Part shown: in pieces, positions 33,991-43,752 of the stretch
How positions within the stretch are numbered: position 1 is the first letter of the stretch
Layout of the letters: each line of letters opens with the position of its first letter
Assembly: GCA_024346935.1 (NCBI GenBank)
Contig: AP024879.1
Span: forward strand, 1,178,001-1,242,000
From: Vibrio inusitatus
GTDB lineage: Bacteria > Pseudomonadota > Gammaproteobacteria > Enterobacterales > Vibrionaceae
Length of the DNA stretch: 64,000 nt
Direction of reading: 5' to 3'
Notes under the pieces: model-generated
What the model was told of the DNA's origin: nothing
The model's database searches: none
The model's input: the letters and a program-made list of their open reading frames with translations, nothing else
Translations under genes and position numbers: made by a program

Positions 33991-35565
33991 ATGGATAAAG
34001 AGTATGTGACGTATCGCTTCGATGGCTGGGTGTTTACTCCAGACGAAGACAAACTCAATTATCAAGGGGAAACCTTTACTTTAGACAACCGTCTTTCTAA
34101 GCTTCTGCACTTTTTTTGCCAGAACCCCAATACGGTATTCTCTCGCAACGAGCTTATCGATGAAGTATGGAACGGTTCCATCCTGACGGATCAGGTCATC
34201 ACTCAAGCGATATTTGAGCTTCGAAAAACATTAAAAGCCCCGAATAGACATGCGATGGGCTACATAGTCACTGTGCCTAAACGTGGCTATAAATTTGAAA
34301 TCGAACATATTGAGCAGCAGGTTGATAAACCTAAAGTAGCTGCACCTATTCGCGTAGAAAAAGAACCCGAAGCTCCTGCTCCTGCTCCCGCTAGTGAATC
34401 CACTAAGATAGAGGTACTAGAAGCAGAAGAAATTACGCCAGATGCCGAACCTCAAGCAGCGGTAATTGATGAGAAACCTAAGGTTGCAGTCTCCCAAGCA
34501 TCGACAGCAAAAGCACCTAAAAAATCACCGCTAGTTTACATCCTTGGCATCATCGTACTTGTTCTGGCAGGTATTCTAATTATGCAACCCAATCAGAAAG
34601 ATGACGTTGTTGCACAAGATCCAGTGACTTCTGACCAGCAACAGATCCACTACCTATCTCTTGAGCCTCGATATATTTTTGTCGACCTAAAAGACGATCT
34701 GAAAAACGATCCCTTTACTATCGGCATAATCCGAAAATTGCTGGATTATCTGACTGTCTACAAAGATTACCGCATTGTATTTGATGAAACATACGTACCA
34801 AACTCTGCGAATGTCGTTACGTTTACAACAGAGAGCAGCGGTGATAGAAAATCATTGGCGGTGACTTATTTCAATCGTACATCCAACTTTAAGCATCTAG
34901 ATCGTAGCTACGTTATTGAGCCGTCTACTACTCTGCACTCAACCATTGAAGTCATGCTCGATGATCTTCTTGATGCATTTAAAATAGATATTCCGAAATC
35001 CGTCATTGCAGAACAAGTGAGCGAGTTACCTGATAATCAAGCAGCACTTCATCACGTACTAGAGTCACTAGGATATAGCTTGACAGTCAAATATGCAGAA
35101 GCCATTGAGAGTGTTGGTCAAGCTTATGAGATTTCCCCAGATAATCACTTAATCGCGTCAGACAAATACATATTTGAACTTGCTAGCATCTTCATTACTG
35201 AGCCTTCTAACTCGAAGAGTAAAGTGAAACAGCTCAATCAAACAATGAAGTCACAGCTCATGGCAATGGAACCAAACCCCGAATCTTTTCGGGTCTATGA
35301 TGCACTGGCGGCCTATTACTTATCTCTCGATGAGCCAAAACGAGCGAAAGAATATCTAGAAAAAATCCCTAACCACCACTTCAGTATCTTTTCGACTGTG
35401 CTTTATGCCAAAATTGAAGAAAGCTCAGGTAACACTGCCTCTGCAGAGGAGTACTACTACGAATCTATCCGTGAAGCGGGATCACCCGTCGTGCTTGATT
35501 TAGCGAGAAAACTCTTTTTCAACAGCAACCTCAAAGATATCGAGGCTAAGATCCACTCTCACTAG
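33991..35565 (+). CDS. ToxR/CadC-like membrane-bound transcriptional regulator
   Basis: A 524-residue one-component sensor. Residues 1-105 form an OmpR-type winged-helix DNA-binding domain (SRNELIDEVWNG, ITQAIFELRKTL, VPKRGYKF). A Pro/Ala/Glu-rich linker (about 115-178) leads to a single membrane helix (about 181-199, LVYILGIIVLVLAGILIM). The periplasmic domain (about 205-524) is mostly helical in its C-terminal half, with TPR-like character (YDALAAYYLSLDEPKRAKEYL). The signal is unknown. The ATG at 33991 overlaps the stop of a short upstream frame by eight bases and has no clear ribosome-binding site, so coupling to a leader ORF is possible. Confidence 0.8.
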   Translation: MDKEYVTYRFDGWVFTPDEDKLNYQGETFTLDNRLSKLLHFFCQNPNTVFSRNELIDEVWNGSILTDQVITQAIFELRKTLKAPNRHAMGYIVTVPKRGYKFEIEHIEQQVDKPKVAAPIRVEKEPEAPAPAPASESTKIEVLEAEEITPDAEPQAAVIDEKPKVAVSQASTAKAPKKSPLVYILGIIVLVLAGILIMQPNQKDDVVAQDPVTSDQQQIHYLSLEPRYIFVDLKDDLKNDPFTIGIIRKLLDYLTVYKDYRIVFDETYVPNSANVVTFTTESSGDRKSLAVTYFNRTSNFKHLDRSYVIEPSTTLHSTIEVMLDDLLDAFKIDIPKSVIAEQVSELPDNQAALHHVLESLGYSLTVKYAEAIESVGQAYEISPDNHLIASDKYIFELASIFITEPSNSKSKVKQLNQTMKSQLMAMEPNPESFRVYDALAAYYLSLDEPKRAKEYLEKIPNHHFSIFSTVLYAKIEESSGNTASAEEYYYESIREAGSPVVLDLARKLFFNSNLKDIEAKIHSH

Positions 35566-35570
35566 TTCGC

Positions 35571-35606
35571 AAGCCTCCATATCTCGATCTAGAGATATGG
35601 AGGCTT
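35571..35606 (+). terminator. Long hairpin between the ToxR-like and DUF3313 genes
   Basis: A perfect 15-bp stem (AAGCCTCCATATCTC with GAGATATGGAGGCTT) and 6-base loop start six bases after the regulator stop. It sits between convergent genes and may serve both. Confidence 0.75.
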
Positions 35607-35656
35607 ATTCCTAGCTTTTGTAATCGACGGGCTGATAATCAGCTCTATCTCCGCTC

Positions 35657-36331
35657 TTAGCCCTTTTCTTCATACGCAACGTGCATAACAAAATCGATGG
35701 CTTGGTTTGTGATGGTATCAACATTCTTTTCTAGCATTTTTAGAGTGATTGGTGAGTCATCATTCTCCAGTACACCATTGTTATTAACCACAAATAGGCG
35801 ACGAGCAATGAGCTCTTTGCTTTGATCATCAATTAGGTCAACACTCGCCACTAAACGAATAGAACGGTCTCTTACTCCTGTCGCGTATTTAATCGCACCA
35901 ATTACCGTACCTACAGGAATCACTTCAGTAACACGTAGGTTTTCTGGCATGTCTTCTATATCATAGAGAGTAAGGCTAATATCCATCGCACGATTAGGCA
36001 GCATTTTAGTTTTGTGACTTGGTAGTTTCGAGGCTACACGTTGTGACAGTTTTTCTTGCAAGTTGCTCGCAAACTTTTGTTCTACTCCCTCAGAAACATG
36101 AGGATCGACACCCGTCTCATCCACGTCTACTTTTTCGAAGTGAAACTCATTAAAGTCGAATTGGTCGGCTCCTTTGACAATCCAGGACATACCTGCGTTT
36201 CCATCTTCAAAACTACTTTCCACAAAGTAATGTTTAGTGTCGATATCTTTCACTTCATCGGTATTCGGTAGTGAACTAGCACAACCCGTAAAAAGTAGTG
36301 ACAACGGTAAGAATAGGTGATGTAACTTCAT
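35657..36331 (-). CDS. DUF3313-family lipoprotein
   Basis: A 224-residue lipoprotein with lipobox FTGC (Cys17) and the features of DUF3313: an early PVGTVIGAIK segment after a MDISLTLYDIED strand, and a terminal helical region. The function of the family is unknown. It starts behind GAGG. It is convergent with the ToxR-like regulator. Confidence 0.7.
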   Translation of the reverse strand: MKLHHLFLPLSLLFTGCASSLPNTDEVKDIDTKHYFVESSFEDGNAGMSWIVKGADQFDFNEFHFEKVDVDETGVDPHVSEGVEQKFASNLQEKLSQRVASKLPSHKTKMLPNRAMDISLTLYDIEDMPENLRVTEVIPVGTVIGAIKYATGVRDRSIRLVASVDLIDDQSKELIARRLFVVNNNGVLENDDSPITLKMLEKNVDTITNQAIDFVMHVAYEEKG

Positions 36332-36737
36332 ATAAACCTCAAGTATTAAAATTCTTTATTTACACCCCCCGTTTATCGCGTTGCTACTAAGGAGTGGTTA
36401 TGCACGTCAGTGCGTTGAGGTGAAGAATTCTTATGTAATTGAGGCGTCAATAAATCAACAGTTCATAATATTAGATACAAAATCGCTAAAATATATATAA
36501 GCTCTTTTAAATCAAAAGCTTATAGCAAAAAACCCTTGAATATGCCACTTAAGATCACGGCCAGTTACCAATCAAAATCTATGAAATTATCATATCTAAA
36601 TATTTTTATTTGTAAGATAAGGAGAGGCGCATCGAAAAAGGAGGTTAGCGATAACGGAAATGAGCGAGCGACCCAAACTTTATTGAATTCGGATCGCTTG
36701 CTTGAAACGCACAACGTAAATAATTAACTCAGCTTAA
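36332..36737. other. Intergenic region between DUF3313 and secF genes
   Basis: No convincing gene was seen in these 406 bases. An imperfect inverted repeat (GCGAGCGACCC with GGATCGCTTGC) at about 36662-36703 lies downstream of secF and may terminate it. A striking AAGGAGGT at about 36640 precedes only an 8-codon frame. Confidence 0.4.
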
Positions 36738-37640
36738 TCAAGGCGCCGCATCAACCTCAACTGCCCGATAATGCTTAGCTTTCAAGTTCAGCCACTCTGG
36801 CAAAACCGTACCAATAGAAATGGATGACCAAGTACCAGATAAAACACCGATGAACATTGCGGTCGAGAACCCCGCTAGAGCAGAACCGCCCATCACCCAC
36901 AATGCACCAACCGTAATCAGAGTGGTACCCGATGTCACCATTGTCCGAGAGAATGTGGCAATAACCGCTTGATCATTCACCCACTTGACACTCTTATTTT
37001 GCTTCGCAACGAGCAGTTCACGAATTCTGTCTGCAATAATGATCGAGTCATTCAACGAATAGCCGAGAATCGCCAGAATCGCCGCAAACACCGTTAAATT
37101 AAACTCCATCTGAGTAAGCGCGAAGAACCCGAGAACCAATATCACATCATGAAAAAGCGCAAGCAATGAACCACTCGCTAATCGCCATTCAAATCGAAAA
37201 CAAAGATAGCCCAGTATCGACAAAATTGAGAACATCAATGCTAATCCACCTTGTTCAAATAAGTCTTGTCCTACTTGTGCTCCCACAATGCTATTGCTAA
37301 CAACTTCAACTTGATCTGAGTAAGACGACAACACTGAGCCTACATTTATTGCCTCTGAACCATCTTCAGGAATCGAGTAGCGAATCACCCAGCGCCCCTC
37401 TTCCCCTGCTGAGGTAACACTCACCGACTCGCCCATTTCAGGTTGTAATTGTTTTACTATTTGATTACTCGACACAGATTTATCTAACTGAACTTCAGTT
37501 ACCATGCCGCCAGTAAAATCTAGCCCAAGGTTTAATCCCTTAATGCCGATTGCTGCTATAGCAATTACCGTAAGCAACACTGAAATGATAGTGGTGAAAT
37601 AGCGGACCTTACGGATATTATGTTTAAAGAACTTAACCAT
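36738..37640 (-). CDS. secF: Protein translocase subunit SecF
   Basis: A 300-residue inner-membrane protein. The first helix is followed by the conserved GLDFTGGMVTEV motif of the P1-like head, and later by the five-helix block including the signature YSLNDSIIIADRIRE. With SecD it uses the ion gradient to pull exported proteins across the membrane; in Vibrio the SecDF2 pair is linked to proton use at low sodium. It lies two bases downstream of secD on the same strand. Given the vemP gene upstream this is likely the SecF2 paralog. Confidence 0.93.
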   Translation of the reverse strand: MVKFFKHNIRKVRYFTTIISVLLTVIAIAAIGIKGLNLGLDFTGGMVTEVQLDKSVSSNQIVKQLQPEMGESVSVTSAGEEGRWVIRYSIPEDGSEAINVGSVLSSYSDQVEVVSNSIVGAQVGQDLFEQGGLALMFSILSILGYLCFRFEWRLASGSLLALFHDVILVLGFFALTQMEFNLTVFAAILAILGYSLNDSIIIADRIRELLVAKQNKSVKWVNDQAVIATFSRTMVTSGTTLITVGALWVMGGSALAGFSTAMFIGVLSGTWSSISIGTVLPEWLNLKAKHYRAVEVDAAP

Positions 37641-37642
37641 GA

Positions 37643-39478
37643 TTACACCCTCACTTCACGACGGGCATCTTGGCCCCAAATTAAATTAATCATTGCTCTT
37701 GAAGCAAAAACACCGGTGAAGATACTGGTCAATAGACCGAGCCCCAAGGTCAATGCAAAGCCTTGAATCGGCCCATTACCAATTGAATAGAGAATCGCCG
37801 CTGTGATCATAGTGGTAACGTTGGCGTCTAAAATGGTAGAGAATGCACTATTAAATCCTGCATCTATAGATTGAGCAAAACTGCGCCCTTCACGCATTTT
37901 GTCCTTAATACGTTCAAAAATAATCACGTTAGTATCGACGGCCATACCCACAGTTAATACCAAGCCTGCAATACCCGGAAGAGTAAGAACAGCGCCTGGC
38001 AATAACGCGATCAGGCCCAACAAACACAGCATGTTCGTACAAAGTGCAATGTTAGCGACCCACCCAAGACGTCGATACCAAACTGCCATAAACAACAGAG
38101 TCATACCCATACCAAAAGCTAAAGCAGCAAAACCATTTTGAATATTTTCAGCACCTAACGAAGCACCAATCGTACGCTCTTCAACTATGGTAACGGGTGC
38201 AGTTAAGGAACCAGCTCGCAATAGCATTGCTAACTCTTGTGCCTCTTGCATTGAGCCTGCGCCCGTAATTCTAAACTGACTTCCTAGCTGTGATTGAATA
38301 GTCGCTACGCTGATCACTCGCTCACTACGCTCAGTCACTCCTTGCTGAGTGGTTTTATATTCTCGATAGACCGTTGCCATAGGCTTGCCAATATGAGTCG
38401 CTGAAAAGTCGCTCATCTTCTTACCACCAGCATGGTCAAGCGTGATGTTAACTTCTGAAAACCCCATTTCGTCCATACCAGAGCGTGCATTGGTAATATG
38501 CTCGCCCGTCAGTACCGGTCTTTTCTCAAGAACAACTGAGCGACCGTCATTATCCTTTAATACAAGGTTTTGACTGTTATAGGCTGCGGATGCACCTTTC
38601 ACTTCATAAAATGCGAGACTCGCAGTTGCACCAATCACATTCTTAGCTTGAGCTGGATCTTGAACACCTGGTAGCTCAATTCGAATATTGTCCGATCCTT
38701 GCCTTTGCACTACAGCTTCGGTAATGCCAAGCTCTTCGATTCGACCTCGCATGATCTGCAAATTTTGTTGCACTATCGTGGACTGAAGCTCAGTTCGACG
38801 TTGTTCATTCTGCGTCAAAATGAAGCCGTTTGAATCCGTACTAATTTGCCAATCAGGAAACTGAGTGCGTACATATTCCACCATCTGTTGCTGAGCGTTA
38901 GAATCGCGCACATTTACATTGATAGCATCACCATTGCTTACTCGGACTTGCACATTCCTAATCGAGTTTTGACGTAGATGTGCCTTGATATCCTCTACTA
39001 TGCTGGATTGTTGCTCTTGCAATGCTTTATCAACATCAACGTGCAGCAAAAATTGCACACCACCACGAAGATCGAGCCCTAACTTAATAGGATTCATACC
39101 CAGATTCGACAGCCACTGCGGCGCTACAGACTGATAAGAGTAGGCAATGGACTCTTCTGAATACTGTTTATTCAAAATAGTGCGTGCGTGAGTTTGATCA
39201 GACTCGTTATCAAACAGTAATGAGATCTGGTTATCTTGCTCTGTCGCGGATAAAACCGGTATACCCTGATCTTCTAACGAACGCATTAAAGTCTGAATTG
39301 AAGTGTTAAACCCCGTATTTTCAGTACCTTGAATCTGAATTGCAGGCTTCTCGCCAAACCATGTAGGAATAGCGCTAAGTGTGAGAATGACAACTGTCAT
39401 AATAAGTACGACATATTTCCAAGTGGAATAGCGATTAAGTCGTTTGTTATTTGTTGGTGTTATAGCTTTTTTCTTCAT
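37643..39478 (-). CDS. secD: Protein translocase subunit SecD
   Basis: A 611-residue inner-membrane protein with the P1 head domain after the first helix, the GLDLRGGVQFLLHVD motif, and six membrane helices including VGMAVDTNVIIFERIKD. It partners SecF. The ribosome-binding site GGAGGG lies inside a hairpin (39492-39511), matching the known control of secD2 by the VemP arrest peptide encoded just upstream. The presence of vemP suggests that a second secDF pair exists elsewhere in the genome. Confidence 0.93.
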   Translation of the reverse strand: MKKKAITPTNNKRLNRYSTWKYVVLIMTVVILTLSAIPTWFGEKPAIQIQGTENTGFNTSIQTLMRSLEDQGIPVLSATEQDNQISLLFDNESDQTHARTILNKQYSEESIAYSYQSVAPQWLSNLGMNPIKLGLDLRGGVQFLLHVDVDKALQEQQSSIVEDIKAHLRQNSIRNVQVRVSNGDAINVNVRDSNAQQQMVEYVRTQFPDWQISTDSNGFILTQNEQRRTELQSTIVQQNLQIMRGRIEELGITEAVVQRQGSDNIRIELPGVQDPAQAKNVIGATASLAFYEVKGASAAYNSQNLVLKDNDGRSVVLEKRPVLTGEHITNARSGMDEMGFSEVNITLDHAGGKKMSDFSATHIGKPMATVYREYKTTQQGVTERSERVISVATIQSQLGSQFRITGAGSMQEAQELAMLLRAGSLTAPVTIVEERTIGASLGAENIQNGFAALAFGMGMTLLFMAVWYRRLGWVANIALCTNMLCLLGLIALLPGAVLTLPGIAGLVLTVGMAVDTNVIIFERIKDKMREGRSFAQSIDAGFNSAFSTILDANVTTMITAAILYSIGNGPIQGFALTLGLGLLTSIFTGVFASRAMINLIWGQDARREVRV

Positions 39479-39491
39479 ATATAGAGTATCC

Positions 39492-39511
39492 CTCCGTCCT
39501 CAAGGACAGAG
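39492..39511 (-). promoter_or_regulatory. Hairpin masking the secD ribosome-binding site
   Basis: On the minus strand CTCTGTCC pairs with GGACGGAG (8 bp including one G-T pair) around a TTGA loop. The right arm contains the secD Shine-Dalgarno GGAG. In V. alginolyticus a ribosome stalled on vemP opens such a structure and exposes the secD2 start region; the same logic fits here. Confidence 0.75.
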
Positions 39512-39630
39512 CTAAATTAATTAATTTAGATCGACGATAAACACGTATTCCCCTACCAATTTTGTTGGCAAAGGTAGACATCGGATATCGTTAAGTATTC
39601 ACCGTTAAGTGAACAATAAGGGGATAGTAC

Positions 39631-40068
39631 TTATGAAGAAAACTGGCTGTTCAGTGCAACGTATAAGGCATTGCTATCTTTCCAACCACCCAGCCGATAG
39701 GCACTTTTATCATGATGAAATGCAGCGAGATTAGTTTGCCATTTCGCATGAAATGCATATATATCATCATTGATACAATGATCATTAGGGTTGGAGGTAT
39801 TGCGAGCGTATTCGTTGTCGTTTAGTTCTTGCTTAGGGACGGAGACACTGCGCTGATTTTGCACAATAGCAAAAGTATTGTGCTGCACATGTGAAGTGCT
39901 TGTAGGGGTTTCAGATGCGGGAGTCGGTTCTGACTCGAACAACTGGCTATAAGATAATAGTTCGGTGGTAACCCCTTGCGCCTTCTCATCAGACGCAAAG
40001 GCTTGCATAGGAGCAAGCGCTGCTACAAGTAGCAGTAGAACTAATCGTCTGATAATAAATAAAGGCAT
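39631..40068 (-). CDS. vemP: VemP-type secretion-monitor arrest peptide
   Basis: A 145-residue exported leader protein. The signal sequence spans about residues 1-25 (ending AFA) and a low-complexity Ser/Thr/Pro linker follows. The C-terminus has the VemP stalling pattern: RLGGWKDSNALYVALN at residues 125-140 and Gln142 three residues from the end. In V. alginolyticus VemP the stall occurs near a Gln three residues from the C-terminus, as I recall it. When export slows, the ribosome halts at this point and frees the downstream secD start. It lies 152 bases upstream of secD on the same strand, with a masking hairpin between them. Confidence 0.88.
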   Translation of the reverse strand: MPLFIIRRLVLLLLVAALAPMQAFASDEKAQGVTTELLSYSQLFESEPTPASETPTSTSHVQHNTFAIVQNQRSVSVPKQELNDNEYARNTSNPNDHCINDDIYAFHAKWQTNLAAFHHDKSAYRLGGWKDSNALYVALNSQFSS

Positions 40069-40395
40069 GAAACTCTCATCTGAAATAAATCGAAATGACC
40101 ATTCGACGAGAGCATCCTAAGCCGATTAAAAGTGACTTACAACTAAAAACATATAAATCTTAATTCATAGTGAATTAGATGAAATTCAACATTACAAAAA
40201 GAAGTGGTTACTATCATTTTTTGAAACTAAGAAGGAAGACATTAAGAGCGTATTTGGTTGGCAGAAAATATGGATAAAGCTTTCTTAATCTTACGCTCCT
40301 ATTCCTATGTAGGAAGCTGTCCATCAAACTGTAGTTTGTACTTTCGTGCAACCCCGTAAAATCAGCGCGTTTTTCAACCTAAATCGAGCTCTACA
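40069..40395. other. Divergent region between vemP and the barrel gene
   Basis: No gene was seen in these 327 AT-rich bases. It must contain the vemP-secDF promoter and that of the Omp85-type gene; I cannot place either with confidence. Confidence 0.4.
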
Positions 40396-41613
40396 GTGAC
40401 CAATTTTCGACATACCACTTTTGCGACACTCTTGTCTTTAAGCGTTTTTCCAACAGTAGCAATAGCCTCTTTTTCCGATCCCGTTGATGGACGTTTTGAC
40501 ATGGGAGACTATCTAGCTAACAACGCGTATGGCTTCTTACCTGTACCTATCATTATTACTGAGCCAGCCGTGGGCTATGGCGGAGGCGTTGCGGGATTAT
40601 TTCTGCACGAAACCGATGAAGAAAAAGAACGACGTCAAAAAATGGCAAGAGAGTCCCTTGATGGCGGCGCGCAATTAGTCCCTCCAGCGATGACAGCAGT
40701 AGCTGCGGCTGGCACTGAGAATGGCACTTGGGTAGTCGCTGCAGGACACAGACGTACCTGGATGGAAGACAGTATTCGTTATATGGGTGGAGGCGCTATT
40801 GGTCATGCAAATATCGATATCTACAATGATTTTGGTGGACTACTTCCTCAAGACAAAGCTTTTAAGTTCGATACGGAAACCGATTTTGCAGTGATCATGC
40901 AACAAATTCAGTTTCGTCTTCCCAAAACCAACTGGTTGCTTGGCGCGAAACAAACGTGGAGCAAATCTACGTTAGAATCGTCCAACACCTTAGTGGATAA
41001 AACTTTGCAGTTCATGGATCTGGATGAAACCAATAACTCAGGTCTGGGCCTAGTGGTCGAGTACGATAGTCGTGACAATATGTTCTTTCCGACCAAAGGT
41101 TATTCTCTAAATGCCGATTATATGTGGTATCGAGAAGAGATAGGCGCCGACCACGATTACGATACTTTCTCTATAGAAGGGCAAGCATTTGTTCCGATCG
41201 GTGAAAAGTGGATTGTCGCCTTTGCAGCAAGCTATGATGCCCTTAGCACTGATGAGACCATGCTTACTCCTACAGCCAACCCTTATATCGATCTCCGAGG
41301 AATATCCTCCTATCGTTATCAGGGTGATCAAGTGGCTACAGCTCAGGCTCAGCTGATGTATCGTATTGATAATCGTTGGACCATTTTAGGATTCTATGGA
41401 TTAGGCCATACTCGCAATGAGACTACAGGATTGGATCTAGGAAATTGCCCGAGTAACTGTTTTACCTCGAAGACCTCTTCAACCACTGTTGATGCCTATG
41501 GTGCGGGTTTTAGATATCAGATCGCTCGCCGTTATGGCTTACATATGGGAGTCGACCTAGGCTTTAGCGATGAAGAGCAAGCGCTCTACTTTACTGTTGG
41601 TACCGGGTTCTAG
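40396..41613 (+). CDS. Omp85/BamA-type outer-membrane barrel without POTRA domains
   Basis: A 405-residue protein with a signal peptide ending near IASF (about residue 24). The mature protein has the pattern of the surface-antigen D15 barrel: VEYDSRDNMFFPTKGY is the characteristic motif of the family, and the C-terminus ends TVGTGF. The N-terminus is too short for POTRA repeats, so it is a barrel-only member; such proteins are of unknown function. The start is a GTG at 40396 with a weak ribosome-binding site, and no alternative in-frame ATG lies near. Confidence 0.7.
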   Translation: MTNFRHTTFATLLSLSVFPTVAIASFSDPVDGRFDMGDYLANNAYGFLPVPIIITEPAVGYGGGVAGLFLHETDEEKERRQKMARESLDGGAQLVPPAMTAVAAAGTENGTWVVAAGHRRTWMEDSIRYMGGGAIGHANIDIYNDFGGLLPQDKAFKFDTETDFAVIMQQIQFRLPKTNWLLGAKQTWSKSTLESSNTLVDKTLQFMDLDETNNSGLGLVVEYDSRDNMFFPTKGYSLNADYMWYREEIGADHDYDTFSIEGQAFVPIGEKWIVAFAASYDALSTDETMLTPTANPYIDLRGISSYRYQGDQVATAQAQLMYRIDNRWTILGFYGLGHTRNETTGLDLGNCPSNCFTSKTSSTTVDAYGAGFRYQIARRYGLHMGVDLGFSDEEQALYFTVGTGF

Positions 41614-41843
41614 ATCTCGTGATAGCCTTTTTACACCGATGTGGCTGTAGTGAAGACGAGCGAGTTCATCAATAGAGAGCGTAAGGGAGGCTTAAATGCA
41701 TTTTTGTTTTGATGCCTTCCAACTTTTCAATGATAAAAACTCTTACAATCAATAATTTAGATACTCTTCAGTAGCATATTCATTTGGAATGCGAACCAAA
41801 ACTGTACTAGTGTGAATAGGGTATTAAAATTATAAGAGCAGCT

Positions 41844-42737
41844 ATGAAACGCACTAGCCTTGATGACCTCTATCTCTTTCACAGTGTCGCCAAATACAAT
41901 TCAATTTCTGACGCTTCAAAACATCTCTCTGTATCCATAGCTACGATCAGCAGAAGGCTTATTGCTTTAGAGGAAGAATTAAATCTCAAACTGTTTAATC
42001 GAACTCGTCGCAATCTCACTCTTACCAACGATGGTCAAACGTATTACCAGCAACTGCACGAAATATTTGATAGGTTGGATACTGAGGTAGAACTTCTACG
42101 TTATAAGAATTCTAGCCCGGTTGGACACCTCAAAATAGGGTTACCTAGCTTTATCTATGAATACATCCTTTCTGATGCAATCCACCATTTCCATGAATCT
42201 TATCCAAAGATCAAGCTGACAATTTCTCCTGTCTACGATAGGAATATCGATATTGATGATGAAATAGATATTGCATTTCGGCTCCACAAGCCTGAATCTC
42301 CTGATTTGGTCAGCAAGCGAATCTTATTTTTAGAGCAAGTATTGGTAGCAGCAACTCCAAGCGAGCAGAGTTTTTCTGATTACTCAGAGCTAAAGCAATG
42401 GCTCGATAGCAAACAGCTCATTTCGCATTTAGAAGATGCCAAGATTGATTTAATGGATCCAGGGAAGAAAACCTGGCATACATATAACTCTAAAAATCAG
42501 AGGCTTACATTGACGATGGGTTCAATGATACTAAGAAACTTGTCACAAAGTGACACCATTGCTTTGTTACCAAAAGCCATGGTCGAACAGCAATTGAATG
42601 ACAATAAATTATTTGATGTAGCCAAAGACTGGGACAAACCAATACTACCGATAAACATGATATATCGTTCCAGAAAAAATTTGCCCAGCGCACATAGATT
42701 GTTTATCGATATGATATCCAACTACTTCACACACTAG
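41844..42737 (+). CDS. LysR-family transcriptional regulator
   Basis: A 297-residue regulator with an N-terminal winged helix (SISDASKHLSVSIATISRRLIALEEELNLKLFNRTRR) and a C-terminal substrate-binding domain. It starts behind AAGAGCAG. It is convergent with the DUF2955/HlyD pair, and its stop overlaps the end of the DUF2955 gene by 11 bases, so it may regulate that pair, but this is position only. Confidence 0.88.
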   Translation: MKRTSLDDLYLFHSVAKYNSISDASKHLSVSIATISRRLIALEEELNLKLFNRTRRNLTLTNDGQTYYQQLHEIFDRLDTEVELLRYKNSSPVGHLKIGLPSFIYEYILSDAIHHFHESYPKIKLTISPVYDRNIDIDDEIDIAFRLHKPESPDLVSKRILFLEQVLVAATPSEQSFSDYSELKQWLDSKQLISHLEDAKIDLMDPGKKTWHTYNSKNQRLTLTMGSMILRNLSQSDTIALLPKAMVEQQLNDNKLFDVAKDWDKPILPINMIYRSRKNLPSAHRLFIDMISNYFTH

Positions 42738-43752
42738 GTTCAGCCTTAGTGTTGCGCTCTAGCACGGTTTTTGACAATTGATACACAATAAACATAACAG
42801 TAGCAGTAATAATCATGTCATAACCTCTATGATAATAACTGGTGACACTAAAACTATCTGAACTGGTGTACAGGGATATCGGTATCAATGCCGCTCTTAG
42901 TATATTGTTCTCAAAATTTACATTATCCAGGCTAGCTACTCTCAAATGAAGGTTAATTGCAAAATACAAGTAAAACCCTGTAAATATCATCAGCACAAAT
43001 AAAGCCCATAATATATTACCAGTATTAATACACAATAATAAATTAACAAACAGAGCAATAATACAACCACCTACTTGTATAGGGATTATTTCTTTCACAT
43101 TATTAAGGAAAACTTTATCATTTGCAGAAAATGCACAACTACTAATAACCAATATACAAAATACAGATGTGGAAAAGTCTATTAACAAGAACAAGAGAAG
43201 CAATAAACTTACAATAATAATAGAAAATACCTTACTTCTAAATTGAAGTAAATTCAAATTCAATTTCTGGCTACTATCTTTAGTATCTACTGGAAATGCC
43301 TTAAATAACAACCAAGCCAAAGGCATTTGAATTAAAACACATTGAACAAGACTGTATAAACTGTGCTCTACTGATATACCATAGCTGCTATTTATTACCC
43401 CAAACATATAATAGAATATTATTGTAGGTAAAAATGCCACTTGAAACCAGTATTTCACACGAAAAATAAACACATAGAAAATAATCAATGACATGACAAA
43501 TATCATTACATTATTACCCCAAAACACTTCAGCTATCAGAGTGCCGGCTATCAAAGAGAATGCTTGTTTCGCATAACGCTTTAACAATGCTTCCACCGAA
43601 AAACGGCTCTGCATAGCAATAGGCAAGGCCACTAACACCCCAAATACTGGACTGCTAATGTTGGTTGCCCATGCAAGTAATAGACCTAATGTATAAATTA
43701 AGCTGCGTCTTATTACTAGATTATGTCCCGTGTGAAAAGGCTTAATAAACAT
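42727..43752 (-). CDS. DUF2955/FUSC-like inner-membrane protein
   Basis: A 341-residue membrane protein with about ten hydrophobic segments. It resembles the DUF2955 group of fusaric-acid-resistance-like transporters, which work with an HlyD-type adaptor to export aromatic or other small compounds. The gene overlaps the HlyD gene by 11 bases, which shows co-translation. The very high A+T content is visible in the long runs of Ile, Leu and Asn codons. Confidence 0.65.
   Translation of the reverse strand: MFIKPFHTGHNLVIRRSLIYTLGLLLAWATNISSPVFGVLVALPIAMQSRFSVEALLKRYAKQAFSLIAGTLIAEVFWGNNVMIFVMSLIIFYVFIFRVKYWFQVAFLPTIIFYYMFGVINSSYGISVEHSLYSLVQCVLIQMPLAWLLFKAFPVDTKDSSQKLNLNLLQFRSKVFSIIIVSLLLLLFLLIDFSTSVFCILVISSCAFSANDKVFLNNVKEIIPIQVGGCIIALFVNLLLCINTGNILWALFVLMIFTGFYLYFAINLHLRVASLDNVNFENNILRAALIPISLYTSSDSFSVTSYYHRGYDMIITATVMFIVYQLSKTVLERNTKAEPSV

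Noticed and set aside
36536..36727. 63-codon ORF between DUF3313 and secF
   Set aside because: Non-ATG start, no support, and its end overlaps the inverted repeat downstream of secF.
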